Origin: Adiantum capillus-veneris
Lineage: Eukaryota; Streptophyta; Polypodiopsida; Polypodiales; Pteridaceae
Assembly: GCA_014529385.2 (NCBI GenBank)
Contig: CM043971.1
Span: 55,041,209 to 55,103,208, forward strand
Direction: 5' to 3'
Length of the DNA: 62,000 bases
Part shown: one piece after another, positions 1 to 10,360 of the stretch
How the letters are laid out: the number at the start of each line of letters is the position of its first letter
How positions within the stretch are numbered: position 1 is the stretch's first letter
The notes under the pieces: generated by a model
Databases searched by the model: none
The model's input: only the letters and a program-made list of their open reading frames with translations
What the model was told of the DNA's origin: nothing
Made by a program: the position numbers and the translations under genes

Positions 1-520
1 TGTTTCTTCTTCCTCTTCCCTATCCTCATTCTCCGCTAGCTCTCTCCACCTTCGAAGGTGTTTGAGGCCTCGAGACTGAGGCTTGGGATAGTTAATGCTT
101 TTTGCAAAGTTTATGTTATGCTCGTGATGCAAGAAGTTTTCCATCTTCATTTCATCACACTAGGTCATAAGGAACACAAGGATTGTATTGTACCAAGTCT
201 CCCTTGATGGGAGAATCTATAATACAAATGCCTATTGGCGGGGGGACCGGTTCCACATAAATCTGATCCTTAATAGTTGTCATGTTCTCTAAACTCTCTC
301 TCTCTCTTGCAAAAGTATTGTTCATCCCAAGTTAACTAAGTACTATATTTATGTTGCTACCACCATTTAAGTTCACCCTCTATGCTCACAAAGTACTATA
401 TTTATGTTGCTACCACCAATTAAGTTCACCCTCTATGCTCACAAAGTAACCTCACAAAAATGCTTTCTCTAATTTTCCTAGTTTCGTTACTCTCAAAGTT
501 AATAGGCCATTTCCATCACA
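1..520 (+). repeat. 3' part of the A1 5' LTR
   Basis: The sequence matches the ends of the LTRs at 25574-27247 and 54631-56092, and the reverse complement of 8511-10171. It ends in CA directly before a degenerate primer-binding site. Inside it a 53-bp unit is tandemly duplicated (338-390 and 391-443), a private change of this copy. The true LTR start is outside the window. Confidence 0.85.
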
Positions 521-538
521 TTGCAATCAGAATTTGGT
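521..538 (+). other. Degenerate primer-binding site of A1
   Basis: The stretch sits where the A4 copy has TGGTATCAGAGC (56094), which is complementary to the 3' end of initiator-methionine tRNA. Here several bases have changed (TTGCAATCAG), so priming is probably lost. Confidence 0.6.
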
Positions 539-931
539 TCCTCTTTTCTTGCTTAAGAAGAGAGGTCCTTAAGTAGCCTATTAATGGTTGATTTTGTTTA
601 TTATACTAGGGTAAGTGGGACTGGGATCTATTATCAATTTTGTTAAGCCCACTATGTGGGATATGGTGCACACCTCACGAGCTTTGGTCTTAATAATGGA
701 GTCTTTTTAGACTTGCCTACGGCTTTACCATTATTAAGCCATAAGAAGTCTAAAAGAAGCTATCCCTCGGAAACTCTGCAATCTTAGACCCACTCCACTA
801 CTCTCTATATTAACCAATTTGAGCCGTGGGTGTAGATACTTAAGTGTTGATTTTCAAAGGCTAAGAGGAGTAGCAACTAAGGTTTTGAATTGCCAAAGCA
901 TACACTAAGTAAGTACTCAAATTTTGTTAAC

Positions 932-2345
932 ATGGATGACATTAACCAAGAGAGTAGAATGAACATTGATAGCCTTGATTTTTCAATGAAGGTGCCAATG
1001 ATGATGTCCCCATGTTTGTCAATTACTTGTTACTAGGTTGCAATAACCTATGGGCAACCTTGCTTTGCAAGCCGAAGTTACTCAACAACTTTGTGCTTAT
1101 GGGATTTCCCTTCCTCTCCAAGAGGAGAGAGAGCTTAGAAGGCCCCAAAGAAGACTCTCTCCCATACAAGAGGAGGAATCCAAAGAGCAAGAAATTAATG
1201 AAACTTTAAGTTTCTCTGAAGATGTGTCTCCACAAAGACGGCGATCTAGACGATTACCAACTCCTCCTAAAAGGAAATGATCAACACATATTCCTTCTCC
1301 TTGTCACTTCAAAAGGTAAGAGAGGAAATAAAGGAAGAAAAGGGCAAGAAAGAGGTCACCCTCTTCTTCTTCTTCTTCACCTTCCTCCTCTTTCAATGAA
1401 AGCCATGGCTATTCTCCTAGAGAATACAAGAGGGGAGGACATCGCAAATCATACCTGCATGGCAAAGGTCACAAAATCTCAAGAAGTTCAAAGAGGGAGG
1501 AAAGAGTATATATTTTCTCACCTATGATGGCACCTTTGGTGCTACCGACAAAGTATTGGCCTTCATCCAGAAAAAATTTGATGCGGCCTTTGGAGACGAG
1601 GGCTTCACAAAGTCCTCATAGCTACATCATGTAGCTATACACTTCCATAAATTCGCTCGTCAATGGTGGGCTGGCCTTCGTGGCAATGACAAAGCCCCAA
1701 GGACATGGAAAATTCTACGAGTTTCCATCATGAAGAAATTGCTTGCAAGCAATGCAAAGGACGAAGTGCTTACCGAATGGCACAATTTGAAGATTCTCTC
1801 TCATGAGTCTATCCACAAGTATGTAGACAAGTTTTGAGATTTACATCTCAAGGTTATTGTCTTTCAAAAGATATACTTCATCAAGCAAAAGCAACAATAT
1901 TTTGTGTGGGATTACCTAAAGAGATGGCCGACTATGTCAACTCTCAATGGCCTAGTTCTATCACTAAAGTAATCCAACACCATGGTTGCTTCGCGCATCA
2001 ATTTCCAACAAGGGGCTAGATGGAATGTCAAACCCATGGAAAGCAAAGACAAAAATGATGCAAAGAGGAATACCAATGACCAAAATTCTTCCCAAGGAAA
2101 TTCGATTAACAACAACAACAATCGGTCCAAGGAGAAGGGAGTTTACAAAGGTAAAACTAGACTCTCTCCTAAAGAGCTTGGAGCTTTTTGCAAGGACCTT
2201 AAGAGTGTGGGGAGCAAGGACATGGCTATCGTTCTTGCCCCAAGAGAAATTATCGCAATGAGACTCCTAGAGCTTCCACCATCAAAGGTCCAAAAGACGA
2301 TACTCATTACAAAGGATCACCTGTCTCCTATGCTTGGGGAAAGGT
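932..2345 (+). pseudogene. Gypsy-A gag, broken (A1)
   Basis: The ATG at 932 aligns with the gag starts of A-minus (21502) and A4 (56459). The reading frame shifts near position 988 and then moves between all three frames (pieces at 1012-1209, 1050-1280, 1222-1527, 1834-2019 and 1982-2347). Similarity to the A-minus gag continues through the basic Ser/Arg-rich stretch, the central gag domain (around 1510-1960) and the region before protease. Gag would form the nucleocapsid of the retroelement particle. The zinc-knuckle segment near 2185-2240 is garbled. No full protein can be made. Confidence 0.85.
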
Positions 2346-3015
2346 AAGGGAGCATGATGCCTTCATCTTGTTTGACCCTGTCTCTACTCACAACTTCATA
2401 TCAACGGAGTTGGCCACAAAGTTGGGCATTCAAGATTTTGAGATGGGAGATGCTGTAGTTGTCGGTGTTGATTTCAAGGGACAGCAAGCCTCCGTTACTC
2501 CCTTGATTGGGAAGTTGAGGCTTCTTGTCCAAATCTATGTCAACAAAGAAGACTTTTTCATCTCTCCTCTCCAACATGATTATGCTATCCTAGGGGCACC
2601 ATGGGTCAACAGCATGGCTGCCAACATGAAGTTCCCTAAAAGGAGAATCTACTTCACCTACATGGGAAAGAACATGTATATAGATGCTAGTGAGTTTTGT
2701 CGTACTATACCACTTGTAAATCCTCCTTCTTTTGATAAATCAATGAAGAGCTCAATTTTTGTGTACATGATTTTTGTCAAAGAATCCCTACAAGATCCTA
2801 ATGTTTCATCAAATGTAATTGGTAGGAATCAAGAAGAGTTAGACTTGTCTAATTTTCTAAAAGAATTCCAAGATGCGTTCATCGCGATGATATCCCTATG
2901 GACTTACCTCCAAAACGAGGGGATGATGACCATCGAATTGAGCTCCCACCAGGAAGCTCACCGCCTAACAAGCCTCCTTACTAAGTTTTCCAATCTCAAC
3001 AAGAGGAGATCATGA
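2346..3015 (+). pseudogene. Gypsy-A aspartic protease and linker (A1)
   Basis: A 215-residue open stretch (2368-3015) starts with a motif like FDPVSTHNFIS, the retroviral-type aspartic protease active-site region. The other copies read FDPGSTHNFIS, so the glycine of the D-x-G motif is replaced by valine here. A second conserved piece, AILGAPW, follows at about residue 75. The C-terminal part leads towards reverse transcriptase but ends in a frameshift. Protease would cut the gag-pol polyprotein. This copy is probably inactive. Confidence 0.8.
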
Positions 3016-4268
3016 GGCAAGTGCAAGAACTGGTTGACAAAGGGATGGTGAGGCCTAGCTCCTGTCCCTTCTGTTCTCTAGATTGCATAGCACCTACCCA
3101 GCAGACACATAAACAAGCAGGGATATGGCTGGACATAAGAAAGGCTCAAAGCTCAAGCCTTAGTTTGCAACGCACTAGGTGTGATGATTAAGTTGGTGGA
3201 TTTTTCACTATCAAAAACAGATTTCTCATGCCTCAGGTAGAAGGTTTGTTTGATAAGCTACAAGACTCTACCTACTCTAGTAGGATTGACCTTAAAAGTG
3301 GCTATCACCAAATAAGGGTAGTGGATGAATATATTCTAAAGACCGTGTTTCACACAACGCTTGGTCTTTATGAATATCTAGTCATGCCTTTTGTCTTGAC
3401 TAATGCACCGGCCACGTTCAATCAATTAAAGGAAAAAATATTTAGACCCTACTGAAAATTCACTGGAGTGTTCTTTGATGATATCATCATCTACTCCAAG
3501 TCGTTGGAGGAACACAAGCAACATCTCCAAGTGATTTTTCAAGAATTGAGGGAGAATAAGCTTTTTCTCCAACCAAAAGAAAAGTGAATTTTTCCTTCAA
3601 GAGATTGAATCCTTAGGTCATATTATCTCTCAAGAAGTATCTGTATGGATATTCCATCAAAGTTAGAGGTAATAAAAGCATGGCCTAATCCAAGGAATCT
3701 ACATGAGCTAAGAAGCTTTATTGGTATGTGTGCTTACTGTAGACCCTTCATAGCTAAATTTTCTCAAATAGCAGGACCATTACATGACTTAACAAAGAAG
3801 AACATTAATTATTCATGGACTCCTAAGGAGAAAAATGCTTTTGACAAGATCAAAGAGAAGCTTACTTCCCAACGATCCCTCATGCTTCCGGATCTCTCAA
3901 AGCCATTTGAGGTCCAATATGATGCTTGTGGTGATTGCCTTGGAGCAGTGTTTCTTCAAGAAGGACATGCCATAGCATATGAGAGTTGAAGGCTCAATAA
4001 AAATGAACGTGTCTTAGGCATTTATGAGAAAGAGATTTTAGTTGTTCTACATATCGTAGACACATGGAAGCACTATCTAATGGGGATTCCGTTCATTTTA
4101 GAAACATACCACCAAAGTCTCAAGTACTTCATGACGCAAACCAAGCTTTTTGACAAACAAATGAGGTGGGAAACTTTTCTTTTGCAATTTAATTTTCATA
4201 TTGATCACATTGCTGGTAAGCAGCACAATCAAGTGGCCGATGCACTTTCACGACGACCAAAAATCTGA
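3012..4268 (+). pseudogene. Gypsy-A reverse transcriptase and RNase H, broken (A1)
   Basis: Reverse transcriptase motifs are visible in pieces: [11 protein letters not shown] near 3285, LTNAPATF near 3400, and FFDDI, a variant of the YxDD catalytic box, near 3471. The RNase H part follows, with DACGDCLGA near 3918 and QVADALSRR near 4230. Stops and frameshifts separate these pieces. Between about 3079 and 3205 the expected fingers-domain sequence ([10 protein letters not shown] and onwards, present at 23155 in A3) is replaced by unrelated sequence, which suggests a gene-conversion or filler patch. Confidence 0.85.
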
Positions 4269-4301
4269 AGCGGGAACATCTGCTGATGAGTATAGCCATG
4301 C

Positions 4302-4491
4302 TCCTTTAGGACCGTCGGGGCATTTTTCCCCTCAATAGGAGGTTTTTTCCCCCATGCATTGTATATACTCCCATCACTCTAAGACTATCTTATCTTTCCA
4401 TTGCACACCAAGTAATACACTCTCTATTTTGTGCCTTGAGCTTCCTTCATCTTCTCCAAGCTATGTGTGTTTTCTTGCAACCCTAATTCCA
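4302..4491 (+). repeat. Copia-B LTR (B1), 5' edge truncated
   Basis: From GGACCGTCGGGG (about 4309) onward it matches the reverse complement of about 53992-54150 in B2. It contains a TATATA box at 4362-4367 that is also present in B2 (54082-54087), a likely transcription start region. The LTR is inferred to end in CCA at about 4491, five bases before the primer-binding site. It is about 190 bp as preserved. Confidence 0.7.
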
Positions 4492-4496
4492 AAAAT

Positions 4497-4514
4497 TGCT
4501 ATTAGAGCAGGTTG
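4497..4514 (+). other. Copia-B primer-binding site (B1)
   Basis: TGCTATTAGAGCAGG is a two-mismatch version of TGGTATCAGAGC, the initiator-methionine tRNA complement used by many plant LTR elements. The equivalent stretch is absent from B2. Confidence 0.65.
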
Positions 4515-4858
4515 CATCCTCCCGGGCTTAGTTGCCAGTAGGTCCAACACATGCGTGCTCATTTTATCCAATTTTCATGAGCTTTGGTGAGCATCAGCAA
4601 GTCAACAAATATTTTGGGTTAGCTCGTAGAGATTTGTCTGCTCAGATTTTTTTATTCGGGTTCATTTCGAACTTCGTTTCCACTACATGCAATACTGCAC
4701 AGGCTATTTTGTCATTTTGTGCATAATTTTTGTCAGTTACGTTTCCTGCATAATAGGTCCCTTACAGTCTTCTGCGGTTTGTGCTATATAGCACGTGTTG
4801 TTCCCACTTCATTTCTCCTCTTTTTGGGTAGTTTTCACATGAGGTTGCAGCATTTGCT

Positions 4859-5700
4859 ATGGATGACAACAACACATATGTGTTCAAGATGTTTGATGTT
4901 GAGATTGAATGGGGAAAATTACCCTGTGTGGGCTTATATGATGCAACATGTCCTTGAATCCAAGGGAATTTGGAATATTGTGCAAGGCATTGATGTACGT
5001 CCTGGTTCTGAGGATGTAGGCAATGTTGAGGATGTTGCAGGTTTTGGTGGCAGGATTGTTGCAACCAGAGCTATTTTGCCTACAGTTGAGCAAGCTTGTT
5101 GGGATGTAAAAGATGCACATTGCATTTTTTGTGAAGCGCACTATTACTCCTCATATTCGATCAACAAAATCTGAAAATTAGGCTTGGGATATTCTGGCTG
5201 GTCTTTATGCAAGTAGCAATGAGGCAAAAATTGCATGCTCCGTAAAGAGCTAGAGTCAAGATTATGCATGAGGAAGATGATATGGACACTTTCCTTGCTA
5301 GTATCAAGAATATTAATGAGCAACTTTTTTCTGCAAGTGAAGTCATTTCTAATAGTTTCCTTGTGCAAACTGTTCTTAATGCTTTGCCAGATTCGTACCA
5401 GACTTTTGCTGATGCTTGGAGACTTATGACCCAAGAAAATCCAAAAGTTGTCAAGTTTGATGCATTATGCACATTGTTGTTGTTGCAAGAGTCACTTTCC
5501 AAAAAAAACAGGCATAGACAACGTGCAGTTGAATAGGCCTTTATTGTTGCTCAAAGAAAAGGTGGTAACAACAATGTAGCCACTTCTCATGGTTCTTTTG
5601 TGAGTGGTAAATCACATGTTCATAATGCTGCTATTGGAAGAAATTCATCTAGGAATTTTGGTGATAAGGGCAAAAAGAAGATGTGTTGCTATTATTGGAT
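4859..5700 (+). pseudogene. Copia-B gag, broken (B1)
   Basis: It starts at the ATG at 4859, aligned with the B2 gag start at 53697. The N-terminal part reads NYPVWAYMMQHVL, the hallmark of the copia gag N-terminal domain. A frameshift lies near 4900, a stop near 5172, and the frame resumes at 5264-5536. An in-frame TAG at 5534-5536 sits at exactly the same codon as in B2. The zinc-knuckle start (KKKMCCYYW) has lost its pattern and the gene is cut off at about 5700. Gag would form the particle that packages the element RNA. Confidence 0.85.
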
Positions 5701-5829
5701 AGCTAACACCATATTAGTGAATTTGGGAATTTCCCAATTTCCACTTTCAAAATGATCTTAAGATCTGACCACATGGCCAATTGTACAACCTATTGGGGGT
5801 TTCTAAAAATGTTATTACTGATGTAGTCT

Positions 5830-6555
5830 AGTCGTACTCTTTCAGGTTCTTGCCATGCATCTTATGCATCAGATTGTTATGATTTGGCTGTCTCTAGCTT
5901 ATGTGATGTTGAGGAACCTCTGTCTTTTGATGAAGCACCAAATTTAGAAAATTGGATGGCTGCCATGCAATCAAAATATGATGCACTTATAGAAAATGAC
6001 ACATGGGATTTATGTGATTTATCTCATGGCAAAAAGGCCATTGGTACAAAGTGGGTTTACAAGTTGAAATGCAAGCCGGATTGTGAGATTGATCGCTATA
6101 AGGCTCGACTTGTTGCAAAGGGTTATGCACGACAAAAACACATAGATTATGAGGAGAATTTTCCTCCCACTTGTTATATGACTACAGTGCGTTTTCTATG
6201 TGCATTGGGGGCAGCTCATTTTGGTTGGGATGTACATCACTTAGAAATTATTACTGCTTTCTTAGATGGTGACATATTTGAGAAAGTTTATGTAATGTAG
6301 CCTCACGGTTTTGTCATTAACGGAAAGCAATATAAAGTGTGCAAATGTAAGAAATATTTGTATGGGTTGAAGAAATCTCCTCGTGCTTGGTATGAGAAGG
6401 CTGACACTCATTTGGTCAAACGAGGCTTTTGTAACAATCTAATAGAAAGCACATTGTATGTAAAGTTTGAGGGTGATGTACTTCTCATTGTTGTTCTCTA
6501 TGTGGATGATGAAGATATGGTGAAAATGTTTGTGATGTATATCGGCGTGAGCTAG
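5830..6555 (+). pseudogene. Copia-B reverse transcriptase, N-terminal half (B1)
   Basis: The open stretch 5884-6300 contains GTKWVYKLK and YKARLVAKGYA, classic copia reverse transcriptase motifs. A TAG stop at 6298-6300 interrupts it, and it resumes with LYGLKKSPRAWY and the catalytic YVDD near 6500. The sequence then leaves the family, so the thumb and RNase H domains are missing. The B2 counterpart is 39533-40786. Confidence 0.9.
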
Positions 6556-6980
6556 GAATGTGAAGGAGTAGCTTAATTAGGAACGTGAGAGGGAGAGGAG
6601 GAGTGGAGGTGGAGGGGAAGAAAGGGCCGAGTTAGTGGATGAGGAAGGTGAGGCTATAAGGTGGGACTATACGCTAAGTGAGGTTTGGAATACGATAGAA
6701 TTAAAAAATAATTGGGCAATGCGGTTGAGTGTGATCATTGGGTAGCGAGAAAATTTGGTAGGCAACAATGTTCTTTGAGTTACATGTGCAAGTTGCATGG
6801 GTGGGGAGGAAAATGGGGTGGCTCGTAAACTTGAATGGCTGCATCAATGCCATCAGAAGAAGAAGAAGAGAATTTTAACGTCGTAGGAAACTATCCCAAG
6901 AGACCTTAAAGATCTATGTGACGAGGAGAGTTGAAGACCTGTTATTCAACAGGGAAATGGCATAACCAATCTACCACACT

Positions 6981-7063
<83 letters not shown>

Positions 7064-7799
7064 GAATGACTGATGTAGAAAAGGAGACAGTTGGGTGGTT
7101 GGCGTGGATGGTGGTGGGTAGCGCAATGTTGCACTTGTGTGGGTGCCTTCAGTCGCAGACGAGGGAGAGGGGGGGGGAGAAAAAGTAAAAGTTTGACAGC
7201 TTCCATGGTGTGCACCAGAAGGGCAATAGTAGTCACCAGCACACATACTTCCTCTTTTAAAAACGATGCAACCTTGATAATTCTCGTTTACAAAAACAGC
7301 ACAACCTTTCCATGATTTAAAAAAAAAGGTGGTGCCACTGTGTTGCTGAAAAACACGCACGACATGGCTTACCTATGGACTGCCCGTGACAATATGAGAT
7401 GCAACCCTTGTGGCCCTTGTGGCCATCATGCATGCTAAGAGGTGTGGTGGAGGTTTGAGCATGACAAGAGGTGCATTGATGTGCCACCACTGTTACTTTG
7501 TTAGCATACATGCACATTCAAAAAGCTGGCTTCTCAGGCATCCATGTGGTTGTCCTCTTTTTTAACGTTTTATTTTATCTGCACGCTCGTCATGCACACT
7601 CAGCTTTTTTTCGCAGGCAAATGTGAAGCATCGACCAATCTCTCTGCCTTAAGCTCTACCCTTTCTTTATTTCTTGAGAGCTTGAAGCCCTCGAGAGGCA
7701 CTATCATAACTCAGAACGGATACGCGCTAATTACAAGAAGCACAAAACGTGTGTGAGGAGGTCTCTTGGAGTGCATGGATACACGGAACATGAGCAGGT
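6556..7799. other. Non-coding stretch with a (GA)n microsatellite
   Basis: I recognise no gene here. The main feature is a near-perfect (GA)n tract at 6984-7059, about 38 repeats. Open frames crossing it are low-complexity artefacts. The right end (about 7600-7800) leads into the PPR remnant without a clear start codon. Confidence 0.6.
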
Positions 7800-8510
7800 T
7801 TAGAAAGCTCTCGAATTTTTTCAGCGGATGCAAAGCGAGGGCCTCTCTCCAGCTGCAATCACATACACATGCATCTTGAAGTCCTGTTGCTATACACAAG
7901 ATACCGATATGGGCTTGAAAATTCACTTTAGTATTGTTAGTCAAGGGCTGTAGCAAAAAATTGTCTTGCTTGGCAATGCCTTGGTCGATATGTATGCTAA
8001 ATGTGGTGCACTTTACAAAACGTGTCTGAGGAGCTTCATGTCTCGAATGTCGTTTCTTGAAATACATTGATTGTGGGATATGTGCAACAAGAGTAGGGCC
8101 AGAAAGCTCTCGGTTGTTTTCAGCATATGAAAAAAAGAGGGCTCTCTCGAGATGCAATCACATAAGCATGCATCTTGAAGGCATGTGGCTATACAAAAGA
8201 TGCCGATATGGGCTTAAAAATTCACTCTGATATTGTTAGTCAGGGATTGTTGCAAAGCATTGCCGTGCTTGGCAATGCCTTGGTTGATATTTATGCCAAA
8301 TGTGGTGCGAGATATCGTCTTTTGGAGTACACTGATTGTAGGATATGCCCGACAAGGGCCATGCCAGGAAGCTCTCTACAGTTTTCAACAGGTGCTTCTA
8401 TTCGGAATGTCTATAAATGATTGCACGCTACGCACAATAGGATTAGGAATAGAAAGCTTTACGCTGTTTTCAACGGATGCAAAGCGTTTTTTTATTGCAA
8501 AGGGTATACC
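7800..8510 (+). pseudogene. Pentatricopeptide-repeat (PPR) gene remnant
   Basis: Two successive copies of a plant PPR segment are recognisable. The first, around 7820-8010, reads MQSEGLSP, then MGLKIH and NALVDMYAKCGA. The second, 8175-8340, reads MGLKIHSDIVSQGL and NALVDIYAKCGA. These are typical of PLS-type PPR proteins, RNA-binding proteins that act mostly in RNA editing in chloroplasts and mitochondria. Stops (for example at about 7950) and frameshifts break every repeat. The sequence is cut at 8510 by the Gypsy-A2 LTR, and no continuation is seen on the far side. Confidence 0.8.
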
Positions 8511-10171
8511 TGTAACATTTAATGGCCTAGTAACTTGTGTGTAGCGGAAAATAGCATAGACATAGTGAGCATTTCATTAGAATAAATTCCTAGTTAGCAT
8601 AGCAAGAGTGCTTGGATGGAGAGAGCAACAAAAAGCATAACACCTAGTTAGATAGACATGAACAATACTTCAAAAGAGAGAGAAATTAAGCTCTTGACAA
8701 CAGTTGAGGACCGGATTTACATGGAGCCGGTCCCCCCTCCAAAAGGCTTTGTATTATATGTTTCCCTCATCAAGGGAGACATTTTACAATACGATTCTTT
8801 GTGTTCCTTCAATAACTAGCTAGTGCAATGAAGATGGAAGCTTCAAGCACTAAGCAAACACTTATAAAACACAACACCAATTCCCTCATGATCTCAGACC
8901 CAAGACCTCACACACCTTCGAAGATGGTGAGAGCTAGCGAGGTATGAGAGTAGATTGAGAGGAAGGAGTAGTCTTACGAGAAAGAAGTTTATCTCCTCAC
9001 ATAATCACTCATAATAGCTTAACATAGCTTAGTAATTAGCATGGTAGAGGATATGAGCATGCATTGAAGCTTGGCTCTTGGTTGGATTTGCATCACAAAG
9101 CCAAGAGCTGTTGGTGTAGGCCTCCCTTCTCACAAGCTTGGAGTAGATGATGAGCTTTCCATTAAATCTTGAGAAGGAGAGAGAGAGAGTCTTCTTGCTT
9201 CACACATAAAATTGTGTGAGTGTGTCTGTGTGTGTGATAATGCCTTGCCAAAATCAGCCCCCTCTCTCTCTCTTGGTCGACCCCTCTTGCAAAATACTCT
9301 TGCTGGTACCTCATTGGACCTTCCAAAGCTTAGCCAATCATAATTGAGAAGCATAAATGATAGCCTTGTGACAAGTGTCCCCCTTTCCCCTTTTGTGAGA
9401 GCTTTAGGTAATTAAATAATGCAACTAAACTCTCATTGGACCCCTTTGTCTTCTGGCCAATAAGAAGCATGCAAGCCATTGGGCTGCTGAATGCTCATTG
9501 GACCCCTTGGGAGACTGTCCAATAGTCTTCTAGAGAGTTTAATTCTTATTGATTCTTTTATCAAGTATTTTTAAATGAATTAAACTATATTTACTCTAGC
9601 CTAATTCTCATTGGTCCACCTCTATGGCCATCCAATAGGATTTGAGTGCACCTTGTGGGCAATTGGCCTAGGGAGCTGACATGTGTCCACTATGCCCTTT
9701 GTGTAAAGGGACTTGCATGAGTGTGTGTGTGTGTGTGTGTGTTTTTTTTTTCTCTCTCATCCCCTACTAAAAGGGCTCGCCCTCTCCTATGTAGGAGATT
9801 GCAAAGACTTTTGTGTACACTCAAAGCATCCAATTTTCCTAGGGTTGGACCATTGGACATAACCTTTGAATTTTGGAACCTTAGCATTTTGGAAGTCTTA
9901 ATGGGCTGAACCTTAAGGTCTTAATGGGCTGAACCTTTTGGAAGTCTTAATGGGCTGAACCTTAGGGTCTTTGAAGCCCATTGTTGCACTTGATCTTTTG
10001 CAGATGGCCCCCCCTTTGGATCCCTATTTTCCCTCCATTGGATCCCTATTGTGGCCGGTCTGCCCGCTTAACCACTATTCTAGCTTTTTCTCCCCTGGTA
10101 CTTCCCCATATTAAATGATCAGTTTAACATGAGAAATCATTTAGGAGAATTAGATATTAGTTATTATGACA
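8511..10171 (-). repeat. Complete Gypsy-A LTR (1661 bp)
   Basis: In minus-strand sense it begins TGTCATAATAA and ends AATGTTACA, so it has TG...CA ends. The beginning matches 57471 onward and the end matches the reverse complement of 21913-22190. It holds a (GT)n run at 9721-9741 and a short block repeated three times (9895-9965, GTCTTAATGGGCTGAACC). The flanks ATACC and TTACC differ by one base, but the element is truncated on the right, so this is not a trustworthy target duplication. Confidence 0.85.
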
Positions 10172-10209
10172 TTACCTCTCTCTTGAAATCATAGTCGTCC
10201 TCGACTATG
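10172..10209 (-). other. Polypurine tract and adjacent palindrome of A2
   Basis: Next to the LTR, minus-strand sense reads AAGAGAGAGG, a polypurine tract that would prime plus-strand DNA synthesis. Just before it is an 8-bp perfect stem with a 4-base loop (10190-10209, CATAGTCG/CGACTATG). Confidence 0.75.
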
Positions 10210-10360
10210 GGGTAGAGAAGATAAATCCTATTCATTAGTCCTTTTTTTAACGGGTAGAGGATCCCTATCTTACCCTACGACATTGTTCCAGAATGGATGA
10301 CTAATCAATTTGGCGCTTGAGAGCCTAAGCTGCCGCAAGCATGTCTGCACACATTAGGAG

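Larger units (their letters stand above)
1..4301 (+). mobile_element. Gypsy-A copy A1, 5'-truncated Ty3/gypsy chromovirus
   Basis: A degenerate Ty3/gypsy element runs in the order LTR end, primer-binding site, gag, protease, reverse transcriptase, RNase H. The same order and closely similar sequence recur in the copies at 16985-22190, 22191-27247 and 54631-57470, which defines family Gypsy-A. The left LTR begins outside the window. Just past the RNase H region (about 4270) the sequence jumps to a short piece of integrase C-terminal sequence. It then meets a Copia-B LTR at about 4301, so nearly all of the integrase and the 3' LTR are missing. Every coding part has stops or frameshifts, so this is a dead copy. 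Confidence 0.9.
4302..6555 (+). mobile_element. Copia-B copy B1, partial Ty1/copia element
   Basis: A partial LTR, a primer-binding site, gag and the front part of reverse transcriptase of a Ty1/copia element. The partner copy B2 (39471-54168, minus) shares LTR, leader, gag and reverse transcriptase. B1 lacks protease and integrase, because gag near 5700 is joined through about 120 bp of other sequence to the reverse transcriptase at about 5830. It ends just after the YVDD catalytic box. The left end abuts the truncated Gypsy-A1 at about 4301. Confidence 0.9.
8511..10360 (-). mobile_element. Gypsy-A copy A2: 3' LTR plus the end of the internal region
   Basis: In minus-strand sense the order is: end of the internal region (about 10360-10172), polypurine tract, then a complete LTR (10171-8511). 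The internal piece matches A3 around 25490-25570. The rest of the element is missing, so this is the 3' remnant of a truncated copy. Its LTR edge lies directly in PPR sequence. Confidence 0.85.

Noticed and set aside
6931-7360. Open frames across 6984-7059
   Set aside because: They are Arg/Glu or Leu/Ser translations of a (GA)n microsatellite.
8506-10176. Solo LTR with target duplication ATACC/TTACC
   Set aside because: The right flank is the internal region of the same element, with polypurine tract, so the similarity of the flanks is chance.
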